A stretch of 64,000 nucleotides of DNA from Euleptes europaea (GCF_029931775.1 NC_079324.1:62193268-62257267); one strand, 5' to 3'. Shown: positions 34,276 through 44,719, counted from the first letter of the stretch. A program made the numbers and translations. Notes: a model not told the origin generated them from the sequence alone.

Positions 34276-34968
34276 CACATGAATACATGAAGCTGCCTTA
34301 TACTGATTCAGACCACTGGTCCATCAAAGTCACTGTTGTCTACTCAGACTGGCAGTAGTTCTCAGGGGCCTTGGGTAGAGGCCTTTCACATCACCTACTG
34401 TCAGGCCTCAGCAAGTCGATGCGTTCCAAGCAATAACTTTCCTCCAGACGATACAGCAAGTAAAAAGTTTATTTCAGAAGAACAGCGATTTCAGCAGGTC
34501 AAAAGACTTAAGGCTAGCATACAGGTATGGGGGAATATTGAAACATATATAGGGTGGATACAATGGGGTTGATTGTATTATTGGAAACAAAGACACAATA
34601 CCGAAGCAAACTACCGGTAAAGACTTGAGCAAAAGTATTCAGAGTAAAATGCGTGCGTTAAGTGGCTGATCTTCCCGGGCTCCCAGTATTGTTCTGCGGG
34701 ACCCGGTATCAGATCAGCCGTTACCGGGGCGGGTCTCCATTGAGCTGCAGATCTTGGGCAGGAGACCAGGTGCAAACGGGGAGGGACGGAGTGCAAAAGG
34801 ACTCAATTTTGTCCGTGGGGGAAACCATCTTGTTTCTATCCGGGGCCGGCGGAGAGCCTATCCAACACCTACTTGCCTAGTCTTTTAACTGGAGATGCCG
34901 GGGATTGAACCTAGAACCTTCTGTTTGCCATGCAGATTTTTTGCATCTGAGCCACGGCTCCTCACTTA
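34276..34968 (-). repeat. tRNA-Ala-like SINE (family A), reverse, split by a solo LTR
   Basis: Parts at 34276-34398 and 34868-34968, continuous across the insertion point. Confidence 0.88.
34399..34867 (-). mobile_element. Solo LTR (retroviral or LTR-retrotransposon), fossil
   Basis: A 469-bp TG...CA unit with 5-bp duplicates CCTAC on both sides, inserted in a SINE. On the - strand it has an AATAAA followed by a short U5-like end. No internal coding region is present, so it arose by LTR-LTR recombination. Intact duplicates suggest a moderate age; it is younger than the SINE it split. The family is unassigned. Confidence 0.75.
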
Positions 34969-34970
34969 AT

Positions 34971-35175
34971 CACAATGGATAGCTGTGTTAGTCTGTCTGT
35001 AGCAGTAGAAAAGAGCAAGAGTCAAGGAGCACCTTAAAGACTAACAAAATTTCAGGCGGGGTAGGAGCTTTCGTGAGTTATCTGAATAAGTGAGCTCTGA
35101 CTCATGAAAGCTCCTACCCTGCCAGAAATGTTGTTAGTCTTTAAGGTGCTCCTTGACTCCTTTCTACTACTTAAT
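34971..35175. repeat. Hairpin-type interspersed repeat (family F), nearly full length
   Basis: The head ATAGCTGTGTTAGTCTGTCT and the paired arms (AAGGAGCACCTTAAAGAC and GTCTTTAAGGTGCTCCTT) are intact. ACTTAAT flanks both ends, a 7-8 bp target duplication. Confidence 0.8.
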
Positions 35176-35510
35176 TTTGTAGAAGAAGTATGGGTTGAGG
35201 GTTAGGGAAGGCTTTCTCTGCAACCAAAACAAGCCCCTGTGCCGCTACTAAGGTTCACCTCCAACTCCGGCTGTATCAAAGGTTGCAATCTTGCCCAAAG
35301 TAGGGAAGTGCGTAGGAAGGGAATGCATCCTCAATCTTCTCCTTGGCACCCGCCTTCCTAAACAATGGTGCTTTCACAATAAAGGCCACAGTACCCTAAT
35401 AACATCCGGTGGGAAGCAATACGGTGTCAAGGGATTGCGTAACGTGACCTCTTTCCTCAGTGCTTTGTTCACAGCGTCACTGCAATACAATGTGTCCTGG
35501 CTGCTGTCCT

Positions 35511-36245
35511 GGGGAGGGGCCGTGGCTCAGTGGAAGAGCATCTGCTCGGCATGCAGAAGGTCCCAGGTTCAATCCCTGGCATCTCCAGTTAAAGGGACTA
35601 GGCAAGTAGGTGAAATGAAAGACCCCTGCCTGAGACCCTGGAGAGCTGCTGCCGGTATGAGTAGATAGTACTGACTTTGATGGACCAAGGGTGTGATTCA
35701 GTAGAAGGCAGCTTCATGTGTTCATGAGGGCCATGGCTTCCTTGAATGAGTCAAACCATCTCTTGAGGGAAGGGGCCATGGCTCAGTGGTAGAGCATCTG
35801 CTTGGCATGCAGAAGGTCCCAAATTCAATCCCTGGCATCGCCAGTTAAAGGGACTAGGCAAGTAGGTGAAATGAAAGACCCCTGCCTGAGACCCTGGAGA
35901 GCCGCTGCCGGTATGAGTAGACAGTACTGACTTTGATGGACCAAGGGTGTGATTCAGTAGAAGGCAGCTTCATGTGTTCATGAGGGCCATGGCTTCCTTG
36001 AATGAGTCAAACCATCTCTTGAGGGAAGGGGCCATGGCTCAGTGGTAGAGCATCTGCTTGGCATGCAGAAGGTCCCAAATTCAATCCCTGGCATCGCCAG
36101 TTAAAGGGACTAGGCAAGTAGGTGAAATGAAAGACAGCCCGAGACCCTGGAGAGCCACTGCCAGTCAGAGTAGACAATACTGACTTTGATGGACCAAGGG
36201 TCCGATTCGGTATAAGGCAGCTTCATATGTTCATGTGTTCTCTGC
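35511..36245 (+). repeat. Three tRNA-Ala-like SINEs in a 256-bp tandem array
   Basis: Heads with AGGGGCC at 35515, 35771 and 36027, exactly 256 bp apart. The spacer GAGGGCCATGGCTTCCTTGA is shared between copies. The third copy changes to a different SINE variant after about 36135. Confidence 0.9.
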
Positions 36246-36274
36246 CTGTGACACACCATGGGCTTTTAATTCAG

Positions 36275-36385
36275 AGGAGCAGCCATGTTGGTCTGTACAA
36301 GCAAAGTAAAACAGGAGTCCAGTGGCACAGAGACCAACAGGATTTATTCCAGCATAAATTTCAGCGCTCCTTTAATCAGACGCAT
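36275..36385 (+). repeat. Family F-related repeat fragment
   Basis: GAGCAGCCATGTTGGTCTGT head and GAGTCCAGTGGCACAGAGAC body, older and without the second arm. Confidence 0.6.
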
Positions 36386-36457
36386 GTACGCATCCATCCC
36401 TAACAAGATGCCTATCAATCCACAGTAGGGAGTGGTCCTCACCCACTCAGGGAGCTG

Positions 36458-36768
36458 ATATGAAGAAGAAGAGTTGGTTTTTATATGACGACTTTCTCTA
36501 CCACTTAAGGAAGAATCAAACCGGCTTACAATCGCCTTCCCTTACCCTCCCCACAACAGACACCCTGTGAGGTAGGTGAGGCTGAGAGAGAATGACTTGC
36601 CCAAGGCCACCCAGCTGGCTTCGTGTGTAGGAGTCGAGAAACAAATCTAGTTCACCAGATTAGCCTCCGCCACTCATGTGGAGTAGTGGGGAATCAAACC
36701 TGGCTCTCCAGATCAGACTCCACTGCTCCACACCACCACTCTTAACCACTACACCATGCTGGCTCTGA
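36458..36768 (-). repeat. CORE/MIR-like SINE (family B), reverse
   Basis: Full reverse copy from GAAGAAGAAGAGTTGGTTTT to ACACCATGCTGGCTC. Confidence 0.9.
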
Positions 36769-36796
36769 TTTGCAAATGTTATGCATCTGATTTGCA

Positions 36797-37285
36797 AACG
36801 TTATGTGTAAGGATGTGTCACTGGCCACCAAGATCAAGTTAATTCATGCCATCGTATTCCCTATTACTATGTATGGGTATGAAAGCTGGACATTGAAGAA
36901 AGCTGATAGGAAGAAAGTAGATTCCTTTGGAATGTGGTGTTGGAGGAGAGTGTTACGGATACCTGGACTGCCAAAAAAAAAAACAAATCAGTGTGTTATA
37001 GATCAAATCAATCCTGAACTGACCCTAGAAGCTAAAATGACTAAAGTAAGGCTATCGTATTGTGGTCACATCATGAGAAGATAAGAGTCACTAGAAAAGA
37101 CAGTCATGCTTGGAAAAGTTGAGAGCAGCAGGAAAAGAGGAAGACCCGACAAGAGATGGATGGACTCAATAAAGGAAGCCACGACCCTCAATTTGCAAGA
37201 TCTGAGCAAGGCTGTCAAAGATAGGACATTTTGGAGGAACTCTGATTCATAGGGTTGCCATGAGTCAGAAGCGAATTGGTGACAC

Positions 37286-37316
<31 letters not shown>

Positions 37317-37318
37317 TT
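36797..37318 (+). mobile_element. Bov-B (RTE) LINE 3' end
   Basis: The frame from 36803 reads KDVSLATKIKLIHAIVFPIT, MYGYESWTLKKADRKKVDSF and GMWCWRRVLRIPGLPKKK, the C-terminal end of Bov-B reverse transcriptase. INPELTLEAKMTKVRLSYCG HIMRR follows; a frame change after that breaks the ORF. The end GGTTGCCATGAGTCAGAAGC and a CA repeat (37287-37316) are the Bov-B tail. 5'-truncated. Confidence 0.92.
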
Positions 37319-38105
37319 TGTTAAATCTGTAGCGCCACTAGATTTTTTCATTGGCTTTCAGATGCCCAGGGCAATCATTGCAGTGGCCACCAGGTGGCAG
37401 ATCAGACTTACTTTTTTACTTTTAAATCTACTTTTAAATAAAAAAGTAAACAGGGCTTGCTTCCCTGGGCAATGTTTTGGCCGACGGGTCCCTTTGATAT
37501 TTTTAAAATATCAAGTATGAAAAGTGAGAAACTGACCCCTCAGACTTTGTTTGGAGCTTTGGGCTGCTTGAGAAAGGGGGGCTCGTAAAAGCCAGCTGTG
37601 CAGAAAGGGAGTTCAGAAGGACCCTGGCTCTTGGCTGTCATGGAAGACACGCAAGAGTTGGCGTGGGCTTGGCTCTGCTTCCTTGGGTCTCTGAGATGGT
37701 GTGAGTTCCAGAGAAAGCCAATGAAGGAAGGAAGAAGCTCTGGTGAGACAGAGGCGCCCTTGTGCAAAACAGGAGTTGCGGGCCCTGCTAAGCTGAGCTC
37801 CCAGGGAAACAAAAGATCGTCTTTTCCTACACATTTAGTTTAAAATAAAACCCTGTTTGGGTGTGTGGGGGGTGGGGGAGAGGCCATGGAGGAACCTCTG
37901 AAAATCTGGCTGGGCTGTTTATATGGCTGTGTAAGCTGAATTTGTTTTAAAAGGCTTTGATTTAGTATAAAATATTTTATTTTTAATACTAAAAACTATT
38001 TTGGCCTGCTTGGAACCCCAGCCATTTAAAAGAAACTCTCTAATTGGGATAAGAAGTAAAAGCAATGATTTATTATGTATTCATTATTTTATTTGATTTA
38101 TACCC

Positions 38106-38358
38106 TTATAGATCAAATCAATCCTGAACTGACCCTAGAAGCTAAAATGACTAAAGTGAGGCTATCGTATTGTGGTCACATCATGAGAAGACAAAGAGTC
38201 ACTAGAAAAGACAGTCATGCTTGGAAAAGTTGAGAGCAGCAGGAAAAGAGGAAGACCCGACAAGAGATGGACGGACTCAATAAAGGAAGCCACGACCCTC
38301 AATTTGCAAGATCTGAGCAAGGCTGTCAAAGATAGGACATTTCGGAGGACTTTCATTT
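38106..38358 (+). mobile_element. Second Bov-B fragment, near-identical to the first
   Basis: Matches 36996-37245 with about five differences in 240 bp. It starts mid-element and stops at GGAGGACTTTCATT, without the Bov-B 3' tail. Confidence 0.9.
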
Positions 38359-38625
38359 TGGCGGCTGGATCCTCAAATCCTTCGTTGGTGCACGGCTTAA
38401 TAGTTCTATAGCTCAGCCCTTAGGCGAGCCAATTGGAACCAAAAAGAGACATCTGAATTCTCAATGCAGGCTGCTCTCTTCTCGCTTGTACATTTTAACA
38501 CCAAAAATAAGATTTTCACCTCTTTATCCTAATGAGCCCCCTCTGATGACCTTCTGCCTTCCTATTATTATTAGTTAAATTTATAGCCCACTCTTATTCC
38601 TGGTCAAAGCCAGGCTTAGGGCGGG

Positions 38626-39190
38626 TGTCATGATTCTAGGCCTCAAGTGCAGCCTACAGGCCACTCGGGAGGCCTATATTAAAGTAGTTACCTGCATCTC
38701 CCAGGTACCCTCTGGGCCTTGTGATTGGTGGAAGAGGATTTGGAGGGAAGGCTAGGGCCAATCGGAGGTAAGGGAGTGGTGGCTGGGGAGAAGGAATAAA
38801 AGGCCTAGGGAGCAGGGCTGGGGAGAGGCTGCTGCAGATGGAGGGATCCCCTCATCCAGGAAGGGGTGAGTGAGCCTGAGGCCTAGTGCCAAGAGACAGT
38901 TAGGGACAGTAAAGATAGACGACTTGGGGTTTTTATTTGTTTGATTGCGTGCCTTTACTGGTTTTGTCATCCTGTTGTGGCTTGAGTTATCATTATTGTT
39001 AAGACCTCTTTAATAAACTGTTTGTTACTCTGCCTGGGTCCTCACGCATCATTTGGTCACCTAGAAAGTACACCCTGTTGGAGAAGCAGCAGCCAGGGGC
39101 AGGGAGGGTACCCTGGGCCCGCCTGAGTTTAGGCCCACGCCAGAGTGGTGGCAGCTACTGAAGATCCCCATTCCTCTCCCTTACCTGACA
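38626..39190 (+). mobile_element. Solo LTR, fossil
   Basis: A 565-bp unit starting TGTCA and ending TGACA, flanked by GCGGG and GCAGG (4 of 5). It has a TATA-like AATAAAA about one third in and an AATAAA two thirds in, the usual LTR parts. No internal region is present. The one difference between target duplicates suggests it is not very recent. The family is unassigned. Confidence 0.75.
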
Positions 39191-39273
39191 GCAGGTAACA
39201 ATCACAATAAAATCATATATATATATATATAATCTCCATAAAACCATTCAACACAATCAATACAGTTAATTTA

Positions 39274-39572
39274 GGAGCCCCACGGCGCAGAGTGGTAAGT
39301 TGCAGTACTGCAGTCCAAGCTCTGCTCGCGACCTGAGTTCAATCCCAACGGAAGTTGGGTTCGGGTAGCCGGCTCGAGGTCGTCTCAGCCTTCCATCCTT
39401 CCGAGGTCGGTCAAATGAGGACCCAGCTTGCTGGGGGTAAAGGGAAGATGACTGGGGAAGGCACTGGCAAACCACCCCGTAAACAAAGTCTGCCTAGTAA
39501 ACGTCAGGGTGTGACGTCACCCCATGGGTCAGGAATGACCTGGTGCTTGCACAGGGGACCTTTACCTTTACT
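39274..39572 (+). repeat. Sauria-type SINE (family C), full length
   Basis: GAGCCCCACGGCGCAGAG head, B box GAGTTCAATCCCAAC, CTTCCATCCTTCCGAGG, and the end GGACCTTTACCTTTA, the ACCTTT tail known for Sauria SINEs. Confidence 0.88.
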
Positions 39573-40042
39573 CATATAATTACAGGGCTGTTGGAGGCCT
39601 TACCAAGCAGCCAAATCCTCTTATCAGAAGCCCTGTGGGGGAGGAAGACCAGTAACGATGACAGCCTGTGGTTTCCCTCCGTTGTAGGCCTGGTGGAATA
39701 GCTCTGTTTTACAGGCCCTGCGGAACTTGTGAAGGTCCCGCAGGGCCTTGATGTTACTCGGAAGAGTATTCCATCAGGCTGGTATTCCATCCCCTTGTTG
39801 AGGAAAACGCACTCTTGTGAACCAATACTTTTTTCTGTGCATTGACGTTGGGTGGTGTGAATTTCGTTCCTCCAAATTTTCTTTATGTTTATTTTTGGTA
39901 AGTTTTTGATTATATCTTTGGTAATGTTTAGTGTTAAAAGATGTTGTCGTTAATTTTTTTAAAATAATTGTGGTGATCTGCCATAGAACCAACCCCATTG
40001 AGGAAGACCTCATTGCTGGTGGGAAGGGACTCACTGTATGGC

Positions 40043-40250
40043 TAGGGTTGCCAGGGTTGCTTCACCACCGGCGGAAGGTTTTTGGGGCGGAGCCTGAGGA
40101 GAGTGGGGCTTGGGGAGGGGAGGGAGTTCAACGCCATAGGGTCCAATTGCCAAAGCGGCCCTTTTCTCCAGGGGAACTGATCTCTATCAGCTGGAGATAA
40201 GCTGTAATAGCAGGAGATCTCCAGCTAGCACCTGGAGGTTGGCAACCATA
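40043..40250 (+). mobile_element. Third family G hAT-like MITE
   Basis: The ends are TAGGGTTGCC and GGTTGGCAACCATA. The flanks are TGTATGGC and TGTCTGGC (7 of 8). Confidence 0.8.
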
Positions 40251-40485
40251 TGTCTGGCCCGTTTTCAAGGACTCCACCTCACCACCCTGTTTGCCACCAT
40301 TTGGGCCTCGAGGTCCTAGCAAGGCCCTTTGTGTTGGAAAATCTGCCCTTCAAGGACGGTGTCACTTGCCTGCACATTGAGAGGGGGAACTGACCACAAA
40401 GTCAGATAGAGACAGGACAGGGGGAGGTCATCTCTAGTGACACCTTGCCCTCATTTCCTGCCCCTTTGATGTTTAGAGGATGTAT

Positions 40486-40757
40486 TGTCAGGGAAACTTC
40501 CCTTCTCGCTCTCTTCCCTCTCGCCCATCATCCAAGCGAGATCTAGGAGCCGGGCGCTCCGCGCGTCCAGGCCTTCCCACCCCAAGATGGAGCGGAAGGC
40601 AGATACCCCTTTTATACCTAGAGAATTAGCAAGGTAGATCAGGATAGAGAACCCTTGTCTGCCCTTTCCTATCCAGTGTGTAGTTCCACAATAAATGTAC
40701 TTTAGTTTGATTAGAGCCAACGACTGATGCTCCTTTTAATTTTCACACAGGCACACC
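40486..40757 (+). mobile_element. Possible solo LTR remnant
   Basis: Starts TGTCAGGG, has AATAAA near 40690 and TGTAT on both sides, but the right end is not a canonical CA. Weak call. Confidence 0.3.
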
Positions 40758-40816
40758 TGTATAGCTGCTGCTAAGCTTAAGGCACTCTGCTAAATACCGG
40801 AATATCCCCTCGATAG

Positions 40817-42510
40817 TCAAAAAGGGGCAAGAGTCCAGTAGCACCTTAAAGACTAACAAAAATATTTTCTGGTAGGGTGTGAGCTTTCGTGAGCCACAGC
40901 TCACTTCTTCAGGTACTTTCAGCACCTTAAAGACGAACAAGAATATTTTCTGGCAGGGTGTGAGCTTTCGTGAGCCACAGCTCACTTCTTCAGGTACTTT
41001 CAGCACCTTAAAGACTAACAAGAATATTTTCTGGCAGGGTGTGAGCTTTCGTGAGCCACAGCTTACTTCTTCAGGTACTTTCAGCACCTTAAAGACTAAC
41101 AAGAATATTTTCTGGCAGGGTGTGAGCTTTCGTGAGCCACAGCTCACTTCTTCAGGTACCTTCAGCACCTTAAAGACGAACAAGAATATTTTCTGGCAGG
41201 GTGTGAGCTTTCGTGAGCCACAGCTCCCTTCTTCAGATACCTTCAGCACCTGAAAGACGAACAAGAATATTTTCTGGCAGGGTGTGAGCTTTCGTGAGCC
41301 ACAGCTCACTTCTTCAGATACCTTCAGCACCTTAAAGACTAACAATAATATTTTCTGGTAGGGTATGAGCTTTCGTGAGCCACAGCTCTCTTCTTCAGAT
41401 ACCTTCAGCACCTTAAAGACTAACAAGAATATTTTCTGGCAGGGTGTGAGCTTTCGTGAGCCACAGCTTACTTCTTCAGGTACTTTCAGCACCTTAAAGA
41501 CTAACAAGAATATTTTCTGGCAGGGTGTGAGCTTTCGTGAGCCACAGCTCACTTCTTCAGGTACCTTCAGCACCTTAAAGACGAACAAGAATATTTTCTG
41601 GCAGGGTGTGAGCTTTCGTGAGCCACAGCTCCCTTCTTCAGATACCTTCAGCACCTGAAAGACGAACAAGAATATTTTCTGGCAGGGTGTGAGCTTTCGT
41701 GAGCCACAGCTCACTTCTTCAGATACCTTCAGCACCTTAAAGACTAACAATAATATTTTCTGGTAGGGTATGAGCTTTCGTGAGCCACAGCTCTCTTCTT
41801 CAGATACCTTCAGCACCTTAAAGACTAACAAGAATATTTTCTGGCAGGGTGTGAGCTTTCGTGAGCCACAGCTCCCTTCTTCAGATACCTTCAGCACCTG
41901 AAAGACGAACAAGAATATTTTCTGGCAGGGTGTGAGCTTTTGTGAGCCACAGCTCACTTCTTCAGATACCTTCAGCACCTTAAAGACTAACAATAATATT
42001 TTCTGGTAGGGTATGAGCTTTCGTGAGCCACAGCTCACTTCTTCAGGTACCTTCAGCACCTGAAAGACGAACAAGAATATTTTCTGGCAGGGTGTGAGCT
42101 TTTGTGAGCCACAGCTCACTTCTTCAGATACCTTCAGCACCTTAAAGACTAACAATAATATTTTCTGGTAGGGTATGAGCTTTCGTGAGCCACAGCTCAC
42201 TTCTTCAGGTACCTTCAGCACCTGAAAGACGAACAAGAATATTTTCTGGCAGGGTGTGAGCTTTTGTGAGCCACAGCTCACTTCTTCAGATACCTTCAGC
42301 ACCTTAAAGACTAACAATAATATTTTCTGGTAGGGTATGAGCTTTCGTGAGCCACAGCTCACTTCTTCAGGTACCTTCAGCACCTGAAAGACGAACAAGA
42401 ATATTTTCTGGCAGGGTGTGAGCTTTCGTGAGCCGCAGCCCCCTTCTCCAGAACTCCTGCCCTTTTCGACTACTGCAAACAGACTAACACGGCTCCCCAC
42501 TGTGAATTAC
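40817..42510 (-). repeat. 81-bp minisatellite, about 20 units, inside one family F element
   Basis: The unit is the family F arm (CACCTTAAAGACTAACAA, TTCTGGCAGGGTGTGAGC, CGTGAGCCACAGCTCACTTC). The unit length of 81 bp is 27 codons, so the array reads open on the - strand through all units (repeat PEEVSCGSRKLTPCQKIFLL and VFKVLK) and in long runs on the + strand. Head sequence (AGACTAACACGGCTCCCC) is present once, at the right end, and the 3' end once, at the left. CCCCTCGATAG flanks both sides (40806-40816, 42511-42521). Unit variants form dimers and a five-unit higher-order block. Protein coding is unlikely: there is no start context and the frame is explained by the unit length. Confidence 0.93.
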
Positions 42511-42521
42511 CCCCTCGATAG

Positions 42522-43380
42522 AAATGCCAACCCTTTGGACCCGGTTGGGTGTTGCCCTGCAGCAGCGGACGCTCCAGGGGGCCCCGACAGGTCGCTCCGC
42601 CGCTGCCCGACGGCGCTTCCAAAGGCAGGCTCGCCGTGGCGACCCCGCGGGCCTGCCGGGGAGGGGAGGGGGGCCCGCGCCCGACGCCCCCCGACCCGCC
42701 GGCTGTGCCGGCACCTCCCGCTCGGGGAGCGCCCTTGCAGACGGGACGGGCTCCCCTCTGCCCTTGGCGCGGAAGCCCGGGGGGGGGTGGGAGGCGTGCG
42801 GGGCTGCGCTGCCCGCCACGTGGAGGCCAGGGTCCGCAGCGCCCGGCCCTCGCGGCAGCGGCTGTCGGGGCGCGGCGGCGCGGCTCCCTCCGACGGGCGG
42901 CCGGGCGAGGGGCGGGTCTGCCGGGCGGGGCGGCTCCGCCCCCCTCCCTCCCTGCCTCGCCCCCTCCCTGCCTGCCTGCCTGCCTGCCGGAGCCCGGCTT
43001 CCCCCTAGCCTCGCCGGCGTGGAGGCGCGGCTGCTGGAGGGAGCGGGACAGCCAGCGCGGCGCCCCTCCTCGCCTCCTGCCCTGCCTGCCGTCCGAGGTC
43101 GCCCCGGCTTCCGTGCAGCGCCTCGCCCGCCCTGCCGCCCGGGGCGGAAAGGCGGCGCTGGGGAGCCGCCGGGCTGGACGGAGCGCCCGGCTCGGCGAGG
43201 CGCGCCATGGGCCGGGAGGAGAGCCCCGCCGCCCCCGCCCCCGCCGCCCCGTCGTGCAGGTCAGTCGTCCCGCCGCCGCTTCCCCCGCCGCTGCGCAGCC
43301 TGCGCTCGGAGGCAGGGCCGGGCCAGGGGGAGGGCGGGGCGGGGCACGTGCGGAGCGCCCCTTCCCCAGGGGCCCCTTAG
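42522..43380 (+). promoter_or_regulatory. SH2B3: CpG island, SH2B3 promoter
   Basis: About 860 bp of very GC-rich sequence with many CpGs, GC boxes (GGGCGGG types near 42912-42935 and 43330) and no TATA box. It begins immediately after the target duplication of the minisatellite-bearing element. It ends around a candidate first exon. No other gene is known between PHETA1 and SH2B3 in amniotes, so the island is assigned to SH2B3 by position. Long frames that appear open here on both strands are GC-driven artefacts. Confidence 0.7.
43000..43259 (+). other. SH2B3: SH2B3 probable exon 1 (5'UTR with a possible uORF)
   Basis: The exon's 3' end is set by TCGTGCAG|GTCAGT with the cut after 43259. 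The 5' boundary is a guess within the CpG island. The segment contains GCGCGCCATGG at 43201-43210, an ATG in a strong Kozak context that starts MGREESPAAPAPAAPSC. If it is spliced to the acceptor at 55582, this frame reads RVPERFQSLP and stops at a TGA overlapping the main start codon. The exon could alternatively use other donors in the island. Confidence 0.5.
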
Positions 43381-43874
43381 ACGGCAGGGGCCAGAGGCGG
43401 GTCGGCTCGAGCTCCCTCCCCGCTGCGCCTGCGGCGGCCCCCAAGCCCGGGTCGACGGGGCGCAGCTGCACCGGTTGGATTGGTGCCTGCCGTGCTGCCG
43501 GGAACGGCGCGGGGGACCTTCGGGGCCTCCGCGGATCCTCGGGGCGGCCTCTCCCTCCCTTGTCGGGCGGCTCCTGGGCTGGGACTGGGGGACCCCTCCG
43601 CCGGGCGGGTTGCCTTCTGTTGGGGAAAGTTCCCGGGGGCGGCACTCCTGCCGGCAGCTGCTCTGCAGGAAAACAACGGGGGCTCTCTTTGGCACACGCA
43701 AGCGCAGAGGCAGGGGCTTAGGCAGTTTGGGACGGGGCGGCGGAGCTCCCTGCAGCCTACAAGCCGGCAAATCTGCAAAGCCTCCCCCCCCCCTCTCGCC
43801 CGCCAATATCCAATCTGTGACCAACTGAAATGCCTTCCCTGGGCATTCACTCTCTAGCCATATCCCCCCCCCCA

Positions 43875-44062
43875 CATCTGTCAGCAATGCTGATTCTATG
43901 ACCCTAGGCAGATCATGAGAGGGAGGGCATCTTAGCCATCTTCTGGGCATGGAGTAGGGGTCACTGGGGTGTGGGGTGGGGAGGTAGTTGTGAATTTCCT
44001 GCATTGTGCAGGGGGTTGGACTAGATGACCCTGGTGGTCCCTTCCAACTCTATGATTCTAAC
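43875..44062 (+). mobile_element. CR1 LINE 3' end (ATTCTATG-tail family)
   Basis: CTGTCAGCAATGCTGATTCT to CCAACTCTATGATTCTA. Confidence 0.9.
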
Positions 44063-44719
44063 ATGCTGTAAGGCAGATTGTGGAGAGGCTTGTAAATATC
44101 AGGTATAAGCAAGGCTTCTACAGGCCTTGAGAACAAGACTTTTTGTTCTTATTTAAAGCCACTATTTTTGTGTGTGTTCAGTGCTGTCAAGTCGCTTCGA
44201 CTCCTGGCGACCCCATGAATTCATGCCCACCGAGGCGCCTTCTGAACAGCCCCGCTCAGCTTTTGCAAAGGGGGGGGTGGCGTGGTTTCCTTTACGGAGT
44301 AGGTCCGTCTCCTGCCGCCTCTGACTTTTCCTACTGTGATTCTTAGGATCCTGAGTTCTATACTGGGGCTGGGTGGACCATAAACAGGTGGCGCTTGCTT
44401 CTTGCGCACCTCTGAAAAGTGTCTGCCTGGCATGTGCTGTGCATGCTCTCTGTTGAGTTGTGTCTTTAAACTCCAAGAAAGGGGGGGACCCTTTGAGCTA
44501 GAGAGATTCTTAAAGGTTTGGGGGTATAGGAGGAACATGTGGGGCTAGTGACCCCTTTGTCTCTATCCACTGGCAGTTGGTAGGCTAACCAGATGCAGAA
44601 AGGGGGGGGCAGCTACCATTCACTGTTGTGTGTGTGTGTGGGGGGTTGCAGGGTAAGCCAACCTCCCCTTTCCTGCCTGGCTTTGAAAGGAACCGGCATG
44701 CCGCCCTCATTGGCATCGA

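Larger units (their letters stand above)
38565..39800 (-). repeat. Old retroposon remnant split by a solo LTR and a Sauria SINE
   Basis: Parts at 38565-38625, 39191-39273 and 39573-39800. GCTTAGGGCGGG joins GTAACAATCACAATAAAAT once the LTR is removed. The right part has AGAGTATTCCATCAGGCTGG. The family is not identified. Confidence 0.6.

Noticed and set aside
40836-42450. CRISPR-like array of regular repeats
   Set aside because: There are no unique spacers. The 81-bp units are contiguous and derive from a mobile-element arm in a vertebrate genome.
42470-43850. Several long overlapping open frames (up to about 430 codons) on both strands of the GC-rich block
   Set aside because: Stop codons are rare in CpG-island sequence. 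The frames are low-complexity Pro/Arg/Ala/Gly, overlap on both strands and resemble no family.
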